Source of the DNA: Lentzea albidocapillata subsp. violacea
GTDB taxonomy: Bacteria; Actinomycetota; Actinomycetes; Mycobacteriales; Pseudonocardiaceae
Assembly: GCF_900100275.1 (NCBI RefSeq)
Contig: NZ_FNET01000037.1
Coordinates: 1-42,628 of the forward strand
Length of the DNA stretch: 42,628 bases
Direction: 5' to 3'
Shown: in pieces, positions 16,426 to 25,929 of the stretch
Layout: the number at the start of each line of letters is the position of its first letter
Numbering within the stretch: position 1 is the stretch's first letter
Notes under the pieces: model-generated
What the model was told of the DNA's origin: nothing
Seen by the model: the letters and a program-made list of their open reading frames with translations, nothing else
The model's database searches: none
Translations under genes and position numbers: made by a program

Positions 16426-17493
16426 ATGATCACCAATCCCACCAAGCAGCGCACCCTTCGAGGTCACAAGGCAATTCGCCCAACTCCGCGTGCGGCGAAC
16501 AACGCCGATCACCAGGCGGTGCTGGCGGGCCGGTTGACGCCGCGGGACCGGTGGATCATCCGGATGCTGCACGAACACCGCGTGCTCACGGCACACCAGA
16601 TCACCGCGCTGGCGTTCCCGTCTTTCCGGTCTGGCCGGATGCGGCTGCGGGAGCTGTTCCAGTGGGGCGTGGTCGACCGGTTCCAGCCGTTCATCACCTC
16701 CGGCACCGCGCCGATGCACTACATCCTCGCGCCCGCCGGGGCCGCGGTGCTGGCCGCCGAGGACGGCCTGGACGTCAAGGAACTCGGCTACCGACACGAC
16801 CGCGCCTTCGGTATCGCCCACTCGCTACGGCTCGCGCACACCGTCGGCGTCGCCGAGTGGTTCACCGCCCTGGTCGACCGCGCCCGCCACACCGATCCTG
16901 CCGAGCAGACCGCGCTGGGCGCGTGGTGGTCGGAGGCCCGGTGCGCACGGCACTTCGGGGACCTGGTCAAACCCGATGCCTACGGCCGCTGGAGCTCCGG
17001 CGGCAGGGACATCGAGTTCTTCCTCGAGTACGACTTCGGCACCGAGGTCCTGGCCAAGCTCGCCGGGAAACTGGCCGGCTACGCCGCCCTCGCCGCAGCC
17101 ACCGGCATCACCACCCCGCTGCTGGTCTGGCTGCCGACCTCACGCCGCGAGGCCACCGCCCGCCGGCTGTTGGTACGGGCCTGGCGCGAACTCGACGATC
17201 CGCGCTCGGTCCCGGTCGCCACCGCCGCGGCCGAACTGCTCGACCCCGAGGCCACACACCCGAGTCCCGCCGACGAGGTCTGGCTTCCCCTCGACACCGC
17301 TGGGGGCGGCGCGAGCGCACGGCGAGAGCTGTGCCGGCTACTCGACGTCTGGCCGCACGTCTCACCGCCCAGCACCGGCGAGGGCAGCGATACGGCGCCG
17401 GGGGCGGACCTGCCGCTGCCGCTGACGGCTCCCGCGCCCGCGCCGATGCCACCGAAGCCCATTTCACGCGGACCGAGTACCGGAAGGCGGTGA
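16426..17493 (+). CDS. Replication-relaxation family protein
   Basis: 355 residues. The ATG at 16426 has GGAGG eight bases upstream; an in-frame start at 16228 would run through the operator region and lacks a ribosome site. The N-terminal part is a winged helix typical of this family: LTPRDRWIIRMLHEHRVLTAHQITALAF, then RLRELFQWGVVDRF. A core follows with RHDRAFGIAHSLRLA and an acidic/aromatic stretch around IEFFLEYDFGTE. The family is common on actinobacterial conjugative elements, and its name comes from a proposed link to plasmid replication or nicking. The C-terminus is Pro-rich. It is followed after seven bases by the NlpC/P60 gene, and would directly follow the coupling ATPase if the recombinase trio were absent. 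Confidence 0.82.
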   Translation: MITNPTKQRTLRGHKAIRPTPRAANNADHQAVLAGRLTPRDRWIIRMLHEHRVLTAHQITALAFPSFRSGRMRLRELFQWGVVDRFQPFITSGTAPMHYILAPAGAAVLAAEDGLDVKELGYRHDRAFGIAHSLRLAHTVGVAEWFTALVDRARHTDPAEQTALGAWWSEARCARHFGDLVKPDAYGRWSSGGRDIEFFLEYDFGTEVLAKLAGKLAGYAALAAATGITTPLLVWLPTSRREATARRLLVRAWRELDDPRSVPVATAAAELLDPEATHPSPADEVWLPLDTAGGGASARRELCRLLDVWPHVSPPSTGEGSDTAPGADLPLPLTAPAPAPMPPKPISRGPSTGRR

Positions 17494-17500
17494 ACACCCC

Positions 17501-18472
17501 ATGATCGTGAAGGTCGGTGCCGCTGTGATCGCGGCGATCCTGGTGATCTCGATGCTGATCGTCGGTGGGGTGTCAGGCGCGATCTCGGCGCTTCTCGGCG
17601 GCGGTGGCCGGCCCAGCGCGACCGCGCTGGCCGATATCCCCGCCGACTATCTCACGCTGTACCGCGCGGCGGCCGGGGTGTGTCCGGGGCTGGACTGGTC
17701 GATCCTTGCCGCTATCGGGAAGGTCGAGACCGATCACGGCCGTTCCACCCTGCCGGGCGTGCACTCCGGTGAGAACGTTGCCGGTGCGGCAGGAGTGATG
17801 CAGTTCCTGGCCCCCACCTTCGCCTCGGTGACCTCCCAGCACATCATCCCGCCCGGTGGCCGGACCCCGCCGTCACGCTACGACCCGCACGACGCCATCC
17901 ACGCCGCCGCCTACTACCTGTGCGACTCCGGTGCCCGCGACGCCACCGACCTCTACCGGGCGATCTTCACCTACAACCGCGCCGACTGGTACGTCCGCAA
18001 AGTCCTCGACCAAGCCGCCCTCTACACCCAGGCCGCGTCCGACGCGGCCGGCGCGTGCGCCGCCTCGCAATCAGCCGGTGATCTCGCGGTCGCGCCCGCC
18101 GCGGTCGTGGCGGTGAGGTTCGCTTGTGGGGAGCTCGGCGAGCCGTACGTGTGGGGCGGCGACGGCCCTGCCGAGGGCGGCTGGGACTGCTCTGGCCTGA
18201 CCAAAGCAGCCTATGCCGCAGCGGGAATCAAGCTCGAGCGAGTCGCACAAGACCAATACAACATGGGCCCACTCGTGCCAGCCGGATCACCGCTGCAGCC
18301 GGGAGACCTCGTGTACTACGGCACCAGCACCGCGAACATCACGCACGTGGGCATCGCCATCTCGCCCACCCACATGGTCAACGCACCCGAGCCCGGCACC
18401 ACCGTGCGCATCGACAAGATCGGACGCCCTCTCGCCGCCACCCGTCCCGCGTCCGGCGGATCACGAGGCTGA
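17501..18472 (+). CDS. VirB1-like lytic transglycosylase fused to NlpC/P60 peptidase
   Basis: 323 residues. An N-terminal hydrophobic segment (4-36) acts as membrane anchor or signal. A transglycosylase domain (about 48-175) has the catalytic Glu in AIGKVETDHG (Glu76), AGVMQFLAPTF and the family's FTYNRADWYV. An NlpC/P60 domain (about 195-310) has catalytic Cys230 in GWDCSGL, His282 in THVGIAI and a third polar residue near His291. Together these cleave peptidoglycan glycan strands and peptide cross-links, clearing a path for the conjugation channel. It is the last gene of the plus-strand transfer operon. Confidence 0.93.
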   Translation: MIVKVGAAVIAAILVISMLIVGGVSGAISALLGGGGRPSATALADIPADYLTLYRAAAGVCPGLDWSILAAIGKVETDHGRSTLPGVHSGENVAGAAGVMQFLAPTFASVTSQHIIPPGGRTPPSRYDPHDAIHAAAYYLCDSGARDATDLYRAIFTYNRADWYVRKVLDQAALYTQAASDAAGACAASQSAGDLAVAPAAVVAVRFACGELGEPYVWGGDGPAEGGWDCSGLTKAAYAAAGIKLERVAQDQYNMGPLVPAGSPLQPGDLVYYGTSTANITHVGIAISPTHMVNAPEPGTTVRIDKIGRPLAATRPASGGSRG

Positions 18473-18635
18473 ACCGGGCCACGCCGCCGTCTTACCGGCA
18501 GGGCGACATTGAGTGCCAGAGCACGCGATCAGGTCGTGGACAGCGGACGCCGCCGAACACGACCATGAGAGAAAGTCGTCGGACGTTGTCGCACCGCCAC
18601 GCGGGGGCCGGAGTTCCTGCCGCGATAACGGCTTC

Positions 18636-19778
18636 TCAGCGGCGCAGGACGTTGACCCGTTCGCCACCGATGAGTGGCTTGTCGTCCGGCCCGGCCCGAT
18701 GCCAGTCGATCCAGATAGGACGATTCTCGTTTCTGCTGGGGTAGTACTGGTTACGCCAGTGTCCGCGCACGATCCAGCTGTGGTGATACTCCCGTCCGCT
18801 CTTCTCCCGATCGTCCGTGCTGTGACCGGAAGATTCGGTGCGGCTGCGCCGGAGATCGATGTAGCGCACCGCAGTCCCTATCGCCGGGTCCAGGGTCTCG
18901 ATCCGGCGCCGGGCGGCGCGCGGGGCGTGCACGCGTTCGGAGTGGACCAGGGTCTGTCCCATCAGCAGCCAGGTGGCGAGGATGGTGCGCTGCAAGGCGA
19001 TCTTGGACTCGGCGGCGACCGAGGACTGGCTGTCGGACACACCGTCCGGCCAGCCTTCCATCTCCGTGAACTCCATCGGGGTGAGCGCGCACCACTCGTA
19101 GCCGTGCGGCGGGCAGAACGAGGGCGGGATCGGCGCGCGTTCCAGATTCGGCAGCCACGTGGTGAGCAGGTGCGCCCCCCACAGATCGGCGGCCTCCTCG
19201 CTTGTCGCTGGCTTGTTGTCCGGTGACGGCGGTGGCAGGTTGCGGGCGGCCGCTGCCCTTGCTCGCTGCAACGCGTCGTGGTGATCGGCTTTCGCGAGAT
19301 TGCGGCCGATCTGCACGACGCCGCGCTGGGCCGGCGACATCGACGTGGGCGCCCACGTGTGGACCCACACGCCGCCACGCCCGGGACCCCACGACACGAT
19401 GCACACGTCGTCGTGGGGTCCCGATGCGGTGCCCGGCACCGGCGGTTGCGCGTAGACCATGAACCCGACCGGCGAAGGCAGATCCTCGGGGTGCAGGCGG
19501 TAGTCGGGCAGGCTGCTCGCCGCATGGCGGGCGAGTTCGGTCATGATGGAGGAGACGTAGAACAATTCCGACGCCGGGAGCTGAACTGCCAGCGTGCCCG
19601 CGATCGTCGCCGCGACATCATCGACACGGTCGAAGACATACGAATCGCTGGCCCCAGGCGGGTGCGGGCCGAGGAAGAAACGAAACCAGTTGCCCGCGCC
19701 ATCAAGGCCAGGATCGCGCGCCCAGTCGGCCATCCGGGCACGGATCTCAGGCACCTCCTTCGCCGATATCTCGATCAT
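18636..19778 (-). CDS. Actinobacterial conjugative-element protein of unknown function
   Basis: 380 residues from an ATG at 19778 with GAGGGA six bases upstream; the open frame continues to 19904 but the added residues are Arg-rich and shadow-like. No known catalytic motif was recognised. The distinctive part is the C-terminus: YHHSWIVRGHWRNQYYP, then RPIWIDWHRAGPDDKPL. I recall this W-V-x-GHW-R-N-x-x-x-P pattern from many uncharacterised proteins on actinobacterial plasmids and integrative elements. It is convergent with the NlpC/P60 gene and last of the minus-strand accessory set that begins at 23015. Function unknown. Confidence 0.75.
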   Translation of the reverse strand: MIEISAKEVPEIRARMADWARDPGLDGAGNWFRFFLGPHPPGASDSYVFDRVDDVAATIAGTLAVQLPASELFYVSSIMTELARHAASSLPDYRLHPEDLPSPVGFMVYAQPPVPGTASGPHDDVCIVSWGPGRGGVWVHTWAPTSMSPAQRGVVQIGRNLAKADHHDALQRARAAAARNLPPPSPDNKPATSEEAADLWGAHLLTTWLPNLERAPIPPSFCPPHGYEWCALTPMEFTEMEGWPDGVSDSQSSVAAESKIALQRTILATWLLMGQTLVHSERVHAPRAARRRIETLDPAIGTAVRYIDLRRSRTESSGHSTDDREKSGREYHHSWIVRGHWRNQYYPSRNENRPIWIDWHRAGPDDKPLIGGERVNVLRR

Positions 19779-20060
19779 GACGATCCCTCGCGGCGTGCGG
19801 CGTCGTCGATGCGTCCGAGCTGCCGATCCGGTTCGCATCCGCCGTGATTCCCCAGCGTCCACTGAGTAGCCAGTGCGGCGCCGATCCCGTTCCGCATACG
19901 TCAACCCCTTTGCTTCCAGTGATTTCCGGTCGACCGACCTGTATGGACGCTTCGTAGGTCACGAGGTGTCAATGCCGTTGGAGCGACTAGGGCATGAGTC
20001 GACCGGAATGTGTCAGCGCTGCCAGGCGAATCAGGGATCCGACCGCTGGAGGACGAGGTG

Positions 20061-20522
20061 TCACAAGGTGATCGTGTCCGTTGTCAACCACCCGGTGCGC
20101 GGGAAGCGTCCCAGTCCCGCGAGTACATGCGGTCCGACCGCGACGAGGGTGGCCCGCCACGCCACGACCCGCTGCGGCCACAGGAACTCCGCCTTGAGCA
20201 CGTTGTACGGATGGGCCTTCCACTCGTCCGGCCCCATGCGGAGACTGTCGTCGAAGACGTGCTCCGCCATGAGGCCGTACGCCCCCTCCGGTGTCGCCAC
20301 CCGCGTGGGCGGCAGCACGTGCGTTGCCGTGGCCCGGTAGGTTGCGGCGCGTTCGCCGTTCGGCTGCGTTTCGCAGACGTAGTAGGCAAAGCCGGGTGTC
20401 AGCTCGTCATGCGGCCATGGCGCCGCCGAGTACCCCGGCTGCCACATCGCCCAGACAAGTCCTGGTGTCCTGCCGGGAATCGGCGAGCGGGCGCTGCACA
20501 ACCTGACCCATGTCTTGGTCAT
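20061..20522 (-). CDS. Hypothetical protein
   Basis: 153 residues with AGGA six bases before the ATG at 20522. The protein is rich in Trp and Pro, and no domain or membrane segment was recognised. Codon use fits the neighbouring genes, and the opposite-strand frames in this stretch look like shadows. It lies 75 bases after the membrane-protein gene and about 280 bases before the next gene on the same strand. Confidence 0.55.
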   Translation of the reverse strand: MTKTWVRLCSARSPIPGRTPGLVWAMWQPGYSAAPWPHDELTPGFAYYVCETQPNGERAATYRATATHVLPPTRVATPEGAYGLMAEHVFDDSLRMGPDEWKAHPYNVLKAEFLWPQRVVAWRATLVAVGPHVLAGLGRFPRTGWLTTDTITL

Positions 20523-20597
20523 GTTGATCCTGTTGTCTGGGCTGCCCGTGGCGACATCGTCTGGTCAGGCAGGGTGTCCGATCGAAGGCGGCTGGGG

Positions 20598-21056
20598 CTA
20601 CGAGACGTCGGCGGCGTCCTGGCCACGGTCCGGGTCAGCCGCTGGAGTGCGCTTGGGCCAGCGGATGATCTGCCGGACAGCGATGGCGGCCGTGACGACC
20701 AAGGTCCCGACCACGACAGTCCACCCCCAGGGGAGCAGGAGAAACAGCACTACTGCAGGAAAGACCGCGCCTATCACGGTGAGTACAGCCCGTGCGATCG
20801 CTGTGCCGACCGGAAGCGGACGCCGAGAGACCAACCGCAGGCCAGTGAACAGCGTGAACCACACGAACTGCCAGCCGATCAGCAGGGCGAGCACTATTTC
20901 CGGAGAAGAGGCCTCGGTAATGGTGTGCGGTATGAAGAGCTCGCGGACCGCCACGATGGTGGCGGCCATGACTATCGCGGCGATCACGACATGGGCCAGT
21001 AGCGGACGCCACCGCTGTGCAGCCGACTCTGACGTGCTGGTCGGGTTGTTCGTCAT
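20598..21056 (-). CDS. Small membrane protein with four predicted helices
   Basis: 152 residues starting at an ATG with GAGGAA eight bases upstream. Four hydrophobic stretches are visible at about residues 20-40, 52-72, 86-108 and 110-127. Short polar termini flank them, the C-terminal one carrying RWPKRTPAADPDRG. There is no catalytic motif. It may be an accessory membrane protein of the mobile element, for example in exclusion or channel support, but nothing in the sequence proves this. Confidence 0.65.
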   Translation of the reverse strand: MTNNPTSTSESAAQRWRPLLAHVVIAAIVMAATIVAVRELFIPHTITEASSPEIVLALLIGWQFVWFTLFTGLRLVSRRPLPVGTAIARAVLTVIGAVFPAVVLFLLLPWGWTVVVGTLVVTAAIAVRQIIRWPKRTPAADPDRGQDAADVS

Positions 21057-21265
21057 CGGAATTCTTCCTCGTGTCAGGTGGCTGGGAGTTGGTTGATGTC
21101 AGAAACGGCCGCGTCACGGCATGGTGAGCGCGGCGCGGCCGGGTGGTCACGGTGGCGACCGTGGCTGTGTCGGCGAACAGGAGATCCGATGCGTGCTCGT
21201 CATTGCGCACAAGGAGAAGTCGCCGCGTCGTCGCGGTAGGTGGCCCCAGCCTCGCCAGCCGGGCG

Positions 21266-21742
21266 CTACGCACATACCGTGTCTCCCGGGACAGCTGCCT
21301 CCACGGAATCGGTGTGCAGCCCCATCACGGTGTGCACCGTCGAGGCGATCACCTGGGGCCACTCGACACTCAGGCCGTTCCAGATGCCCGCACGTGTCCA
21401 GCGCCCGTGACAGGCCAGCAGCATCTCGACGTCAACCGCTGCCTCGTCGCGGTGGTGTTGGGTGAGCTGGAGGACGAGGTCGCCATCGGCCTTGTCGGCG
21501 GGACGCATCTCGGGCAGCCAGTCTCCGGCGAACAACTGCGGCTCCGCGTCGATGGTGACGTCGACCGCGACGACGAGCAGCGCGCACATGTCGTCGGGCA
21601 TCCGCATCGGCGGGTCGACGTGAAACGGCGCGATGAGGATCACCGCGTCCTCGCCGAGTCCTTCCTGCTTCCGCAAGGCGGCCACATCGGACAGATCTTG
21701 TCGCGTCGGGATGGATGTGATGGCGTCATGAGATGTGGACAT
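21266..21742 (-). CDS. Hypothetical protein
   Basis: 158 residues. The sequence alternates hydrophobic strands (AVILIAPFHV, CALLVVAVDVTID) with acidic segments, as in a small alpha/beta fold. No family was recognised. The ribosome site before the ATG at 21742 is weak. The gene has the codon pattern of its neighbours and sits in the same minus-strand accessory set. About 240 bases separate it from the Myb-like gene upstream. Confidence 0.5.
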   Translation of the reverse strand: MSTSHDAITSIPTRQDLSDVAALRKQEGLGEDAVILIAPFHVDPPMRMPDDMCALLVVAVDVTIDAEPQLFAGDWLPEMRPADKADGDLVLQLTQHHRDEAAVDVEMLLACHGRWTRAGIWNGLSVEWPQVIASTVHTVMGLHTDSVEAAVPGDTVCA

Positions 21743-21986
21743 TGTGACTGTGCCCCTTCGCTTCCGTTCCGGTTGTGGACTGTGTTGCGGACGTACGGGT
21801 GGTGCCGATCTCTCAACGCGAGGGTGGTGTCGGTGCCCGAATCACCCGGACGACGTGAAGTGGTTTCATTTGCCGCCAAGGGATAGAACCGGTCCGACGT
21901 GGGGCCGGGTCGATCGGTGACCGGTCAGGGCGCGTAGCGCGCGTGGTCCACAGGTGGTGATTGGAGTCGGCGCGAACGCTGGCGAA

Positions 21987-22469
21987 TCAGGTGTTTCCCT
22001 TCACGGCCGGTGGTTCTACGCCCAGCACGGCGGCGGCTGTATCCGACAGTTCGCGGCCTACCACGTCCGGGTCGCAGCCCACCCTCGGAAGGCGAGCCCT
22101 GATGGCGGTCTTGGACCGTTCCATATGCTTGGCGAGACTGTCGATGCGGTCCAGCGCGCTTCCGCCGCCCGGCTGCAGCCAGGCCTCCCGCAGTTCGTCG
22201 TCGAGGGATTGGGTCCAGGGACGGTTGGCGTTCGCGTGACGGTTCGGTCGGCTTCGCAGGCGTGCGTGCGCGCTGAGGACGCGGGTGAGGAGCTTGCCGA
22301 CCGTGCCGCCGCCTTCGACTGGCAGGCGAAGACGGCCATCGGCCACGACCTCGCCTGACTCTGTCGTTCCGAGCAGGTCGAGCACCAGAGACTCTTCGGA
22401 GTCCACGGTTGTGGCGAGTCTGTAGTTGATATCGCCGAGCGTGATCTCGTTGTGGAAGGTGGATGTCAT
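21987..22469 (-). CDS. Protein with Myb/SANT-like HTH
   Basis: 160 residues; AGGAGG lies seven bases before the ATG at 22469. The N-terminal half is predicted beta-rich. Residues about 82-130 look like a Myb/SANT-type or related three-helix DNA-binding unit: PWTQSLDDELREAW, then IDSLAKHMERSKTAIRARL. A tryptophan followed by an acidic helix and a recognition helix ending in AIRARL is a pattern I know from actinobacterial HTH proteins. Target unknown; it may regulate genes of the element. Confidence 0.6.
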   Translation of the reverse strand: MTSTFHNEITLGDINYRLATTVDSEESLVLDLLGTTESGEVVADGRLRLPVEGGGTVGKLLTRVLSAHARLRSRPNRHANANRPWTQSLDDELREAWLQPGGGSALDRIDSLAKHMERSKTAIRARLPRVGCDPDVVGRELSDTAAAVLGVEPPAVKGNT

Positions 22470-22610
22470 GTCACGCCTCCTGGTGTGGTCCGGATGTGAT
22501 GTCGCCGGATGAGTCGGCAGGCAGGGTCGTGTACATCGCCGTGCTGGTTCGATCCGCTTGGGAAGCGGCCCGGTCCGACGGTGGCCGGACCGGGCCGGGT
22601 CAATGACCCG

Positions 22611-23015
22611 TCACGCGGTCTGCACCATCGCGCCGACGAGGGTGGCCTCCGCGCTGTCCCCGCACTTCACGTGAATGTGCTGCAGGAACCGGGGATCGCC
22701 GGGCTGGTCGAGGTCGACCTCGTTGTAGTGGCTTGCGAGCTGGAACACCTGTGCGACGAGGTGCGCGGCGATTCCCGAGATGGCGTCGCTGATGTCGGTG
22801 TCGCAGGTGAGGGTGACCCGCAGCACCGGCTCGTCCCCGGTGTCATCGGCGGTGACCCGGAACGCGGCCTCGGCGGGCAGCATGCCGTCGCCCTGCACGC
22901 TGCGCAGATCCTCGGTCAGCCGGGCGGCGATTTCCTCGAGGGTCAGGTCGGCGGTGTCGGCGTGGTGGTCGCCGGTCAGCCGTCCACGGTTCGTGGTAGC
23001 GGTGTCGGTGCTCAT
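22611..23015 (-). CDS. Hypothetical protein, first gene of minus-strand accessory set
   Basis: 134 residues from an ATG at 23015 preceded by AAGGAA at a six-base distance. A longer frame reaches 23219 but its extra N-terminus has a different composition, and the ribosome site favours the shorter form. The body looks like a small alpha/beta domain: LTLEEIAARLTEDLRSV, AAFRVTADDTGDEPVLRVTL and ISGIAAHLVAQVFQLASHY. No family was recognised. Its promoter should lie in the gene-free stretch to its right. Confidence 0.6.
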   Translation of the reverse strand: MSTDTATTNRGRLTGDHHADTADLTLEEIAARLTEDLRSVQGDGMLPAEAAFRVTADDTGDEPVLRVTLTCDTDISDAISGIAAHLVAQVFQLASHYNEVDLDQPGDPRFLQHIHVKCGDSAEATLVGAMVQTA

Positions 23016-23578
23016 AGCGGCTTCCTTCATGCCAGGCGCATCCACAATCCCCTTGCCTTGTAAGGGAATGGTGAATGCACGGTCCGATGCGCTGTCGCGT
23101 ACATGCCCATCCACGCTCGATACATCGGTGCCTGTCAAGCGGCGTGACGCAAAGGACCGGATTGGGTTACCCAACAGCGCCAACCGGGACGTCAACGCGA
23201 ACGTGACCACAAGCGACACTTGTCACCACGAAGTTGTTGCTGTTGTTGTGAGTTCAGTTCTTGCGTGACGGTGCCAGCGGTGGCGGACGCCGCGTGCGGG
23301 TCCTGCTTGGCGCTGGGCACCGCGCTATCCACATTTGATCCGCGCCCTCGTGGATCGACTGACTTGACGTCGCCGGCCGACGGAAGCATCAATGGCGGCA
23401 AGCACGAGCCCAGCCACCTGAACTTCGCGAGCCTCTGCAGGCGAGGCGTTGCAACGGAAAGCTGGTCTGGGTGTGGTCGATCTCAAGTCGGAGAACCTTG
23501 GCCCGATCCGGCCGGTCGATGCTTTCGCAAATTGGGAAGCCTGTTGGCCGGGTGGCTCGCCGGAGAAGGGGAAGTGCA
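23016..23578. promoter_or_regulatory. Gene-poor region upstream of minus-strand accessory set
   Basis: I see no convincing gene in these 563 bases. A dyad with CCCTT and AAGGG arms (23050-23066) lies about 40 bases before the first accessory gene and could be an operator. A GTT-rich low-complexity tract lies near 23233-23250. It should contain the promoter that reads leftward from 23015. Confidence 0.4.
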
Positions 23579-23779
23579 ATGCCGGGTATGAGCGCCTGTC
23601 GTCGTAACCGTGGCGTGTACAAGGCGGATGGTGATCATTTTGATGATGGCTACTGCCGGGCTTACGGGTTCAAGCGTGGATACGGCCGCGCCCACAACGG
23701 CAAGGGCGGTGGGCGAGTCCGTCGCCGGCTTATCCGTCGCCGGGAGAACGTCATCTGGCGTCGTGGCAACAACTGTTGA
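23579..23779 (+). CDS. Small basic Gly/Arg/Tyr-rich protein
   Basis: 66 residues with a purine-rich site (AAGGGGAAG) about five bases before the ATG. The product is strongly basic, with clusters such as RRRLIRRR and FKRGYGRAHNGKGGGR, and a few Cys and Tyr residues. It could bind nucleic acid. No family was recognised. A longer frame opens upstream but the ribosome site supports this start. Codon use is less GC-biased than in the large genes nearby, so the call is tentative. Confidence 0.4.
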   Translation: MPGMSACRRNRGVYKADGDHFDDGYCRAYGFKRGYGRAHNGKGGGRVRRRLIRRRENVIWRRGNNC

Positions 23780-24126
23780 TAGCTGCAACCGGCTCCCCAG
23801 GGGCGGCCCCGCACGCTTATGTGCAGCCCGGCGGCATCATTCTCGGCCGCACGTCGTCGACACGAGCGCCGCGGCCATCGACAAACAGCGACAGCCAAAC
23901 CCGTTCGGTGACAGTTGTCGCACCAAGTGACAGGCATGTCGGGTGGTCGCGCGTAACTGTCCACACGAGACGGTCGTCTTGTTTTGTTGGACCGCTTGAC
24001 TTCATGGGGCGAAGGAAGCGTTCATAGTTCGTGTAGCCCGAACACACCGGTAGCGCACCGTGGGCCACACCCGCTCCGGCCGGGGCATGACCACCACCGA
24101 TCAGCCACGCGAATCGAGGGACTGTC
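23780..24126. promoter_or_regulatory. Upstream region of the two-wHTH gene
   Basis: No gene is supported here. A dyad GTTCG-n7-CGAAC lies at 24027-24043, about 85 bases before the next start codon, and could be an operator or attenuator hairpin. The region should include the promoter for the gene at 24127. Confidence 0.4.
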
Positions 24127-25047
24127 ATGTCCAGCAAGACCCGCACCCGCACAGCCAACCCTGCCACCCAGCCAATCGGATCCGCCCGGACGCTGCGGTC
24201 GGTTCCCGACCAGGCCACCGCCGCGACGGATCGCACGGACGCCGAAGACAAGCTGTGGGAAGCGTTGCACACCAGCCCGAACAGCACCGCCGCCGACTTG
24301 GCCGTGGCGGCGAAGATCGGGAAATCGACCGCGCAGAAGATCCTCGCCAAATGGGCCGATGACGCCAGCGTCACCCGCATCACCGGGATCGCGCAGGGTG
24401 GTCGGCGCGCCGCCGACCTGTGGGCAATCGCCAACGTCGACACCACCCAGAACGACCCCGCTCCGGCCGAGGCCCCTGCGGCGGCCGACCAGGACCTGAC
24501 GGGCATCGCGGACACCGAACCCGACGCACCCGCCGTGCCAGTCACCGATGACGGTGACGACACCACGGCTGCCGAGAACAACTCGACCGACCCGGTCGAC
24601 ACGCAGCCTGTCGACACCGACCCGGTCGACACGGAGTCGACGGTCGCCCCGGTTGAGGGCACACCGGACACGGTCGACGATGAGACTGGCGCCGTGCAGG
24701 CCGGACCCGTCGTGGCCGACACGGAACCCGCATCCGCTGGCTGCGCCGCGACCCACGACGACCAGGCAACGACCAGGGGCGGTGCGGACGCGGCGGGCGA
24801 GAAGACGCCACGGCTGCCGTCCGGCGCGTTGCGGGGGATGGTCGAGGACTTCCTGGGTGACCATCCTGGCGAGGAGTTCGGGCCGACCGCGATCGCGAAG
24901 GCGCTGGGCGGGAAGTCGTCGGGTGCGGTGAGCAACGCGCTGGACAAGCTGGCCGACGCCGGTACTGCCATGAAGACCAACGACAAACCGAGGCGTTTCG
25001 CCCTCGCCTCGACGCAACAGGCGCCTGCCCCCGCGCCAACGAGCTAG
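24127..25047 (+). CDS. Protein with two winged-helix domains joined by an acidic linker
   Basis: 306 residues. An N-terminal winged helix (about 38-100) reads DKLWEALHTSPNSTAADLAV and KIGKSTAQKILAKWADDASV. A long acidic Asp/Thr/Pro-rich linker (about 108-225) contains repeated PVDT units. The C-terminal winged helix (about 228-296) reads LPSGALRGMVEDFLGDHPGE and ALGGKSSGAVSNALDKLADAG. This last domain is clearly related to the N-terminal domain of the AAA+ ATPase at 32318-33505, which has LPNGELRRQVAQVL and AALGGKSSGAIGNALAAL. It is probably DNA-binding. The shared domain suggests the two proteins meet the same partner or site. Confidence 0.7.
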   Translation: MSSKTRTRTANPATQPIGSARTLRSVPDQATAATDRTDAEDKLWEALHTSPNSTAADLAVAAKIGKSTAQKILAKWADDASVTRITGIAQGGRRAADLWAIANVDTTQNDPAPAEAPAAADQDLTGIADTEPDAPAVPVTDDGDDTTAAENNSTDPVDTQPVDTDPVDTESTVAPVEGTPDTVDDETGAVQAGPVVADTEPASAGCAATHDDQATTRGGADAAGEKTPRLPSGALRGMVEDFLGDHPGEEFGPTAIAKALGGKSSGAVSNALDKLADAGTAMKTNDKPRRFALASTQQAPAPAPTS

Positions 25048-25237
25048 CCCGAGTGTTCGTGCCCGACCGGCTCGTGTCCCGACCATGGTCCCTTGGGATC
25101 CGTCGGGACACAGCCACATCCGCGCTTTCACGCGAACGGCGTGGTTGGACGAACGGAACAGAAGCCGATGCAGGCCCGACCCGCGTCACCGGATCCGCGT
25201 CTGGCCGTGGAGCACAAGGGAAGAAAGGCGGTCTCGT

Positions 25238-25801
25238 ATGAGCTGTCCTGTTGTAGTCATCGATGTCGAGGGGGTGCTTGCTGTCGACCCGGACGCGCTA
25301 CCGGGAGGTCAGGCGGCCGTGCGGGAGCTGGGTTACCAGGCGCACGAGTTCGACGGGCTCGGGCCGGATGGTTCATCTGCGTGCGGCACGGTGTGGCTCA
25401 AGCCGGAACACGGAGCCTGGTTGCGGGAGCTGCGTGATCGGGGTGCCGAGTTGGTCTGGGGCACGAGTTGGGGGCGGGTCGCTGTCACGTGGATCGCGCC
25501 TCGGCTGGGGTTGCCCGAGTTCCCGGTCATCGAGGTCCCCCGTCGCGGGCCTGCCTTCGGCTGGTCGTCCAAGATCGGCCCGATCCAGCGGTGGGTCGGC
25601 GACCGGCCGCTCGCCTGGATCGACGATCAGCTGGGCGGTAAAGAGCCGGGGTGGGCCGAGGAGCGGCGCGACGACGACATCCCGACCCTGATCGTCCAGC
25701 CGCATCCAGGGCGTGGGCTTGAGCGAGCGCACGTCGAGGAGATCCTGTCGTGGCTCACTGCCGCGAGAAGCTGCGGTGCAGGGGGAACGCCGGCCCCGTG
25801 A
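25238..25801 (+). CDS. HAD-domain protein of the RNA-repair-associated (HAD_SAK-like) type
   Basis: 187 residues from the ATG at 25238; the open frame extends upstream but the ribosome-like AAAGGCGG supports this start. HAD motifs are visible: VVVIDVEGVL (nucleophile Asp9), LVWGTSW for motif II, and PLAWIDDQ for motif IV. The phrases WLKPEHGAWLRELRDRG and APRLGLPEFPVIE fit the HAD family described from Swiss-Army-Knife RNA repair proteins. The second residue of the usual D-x-D is Glu here (D-V-E), so phosphatase chemistry may be altered. It is convergent with the HNH nuclease gene. Confidence 0.78.
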   Translation: MSCPVVVIDVEGVLAVDPDALPGGQAAVRELGYQAHEFDGLGPDGSSACGTVWLKPEHGAWLRELRDRGAELVWGTSWGRVAVTWIAPRLGLPEFPVIEVPRRGPAFGWSSKIGPIQRWVGDRPLAWIDDQLGGKEPGWAEERRDDDIPTLIVQPHPGRGLERAHVEEILSWLTAARSCGAGGTPAP

Positions 25802-25929
25802 AAATTGGACGTCCCACACGCCGCGTTGGGGGGACAGACAGGGGGCAAGGCCACGCCTGGTCACCGTGGGTCGCTCCGGCGGGCCACCTGGTCACGCCGT
25901 GCCACCTTCGCCGTCTCGGTGGTCCCGGT

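Noticed and set aside
23220..23591. A 123-codon plus-strand gene starting with a run of cysteines
   Set aside because: It starts in a GTT-rich low-complexity tract and shows no domain or ribosome site.
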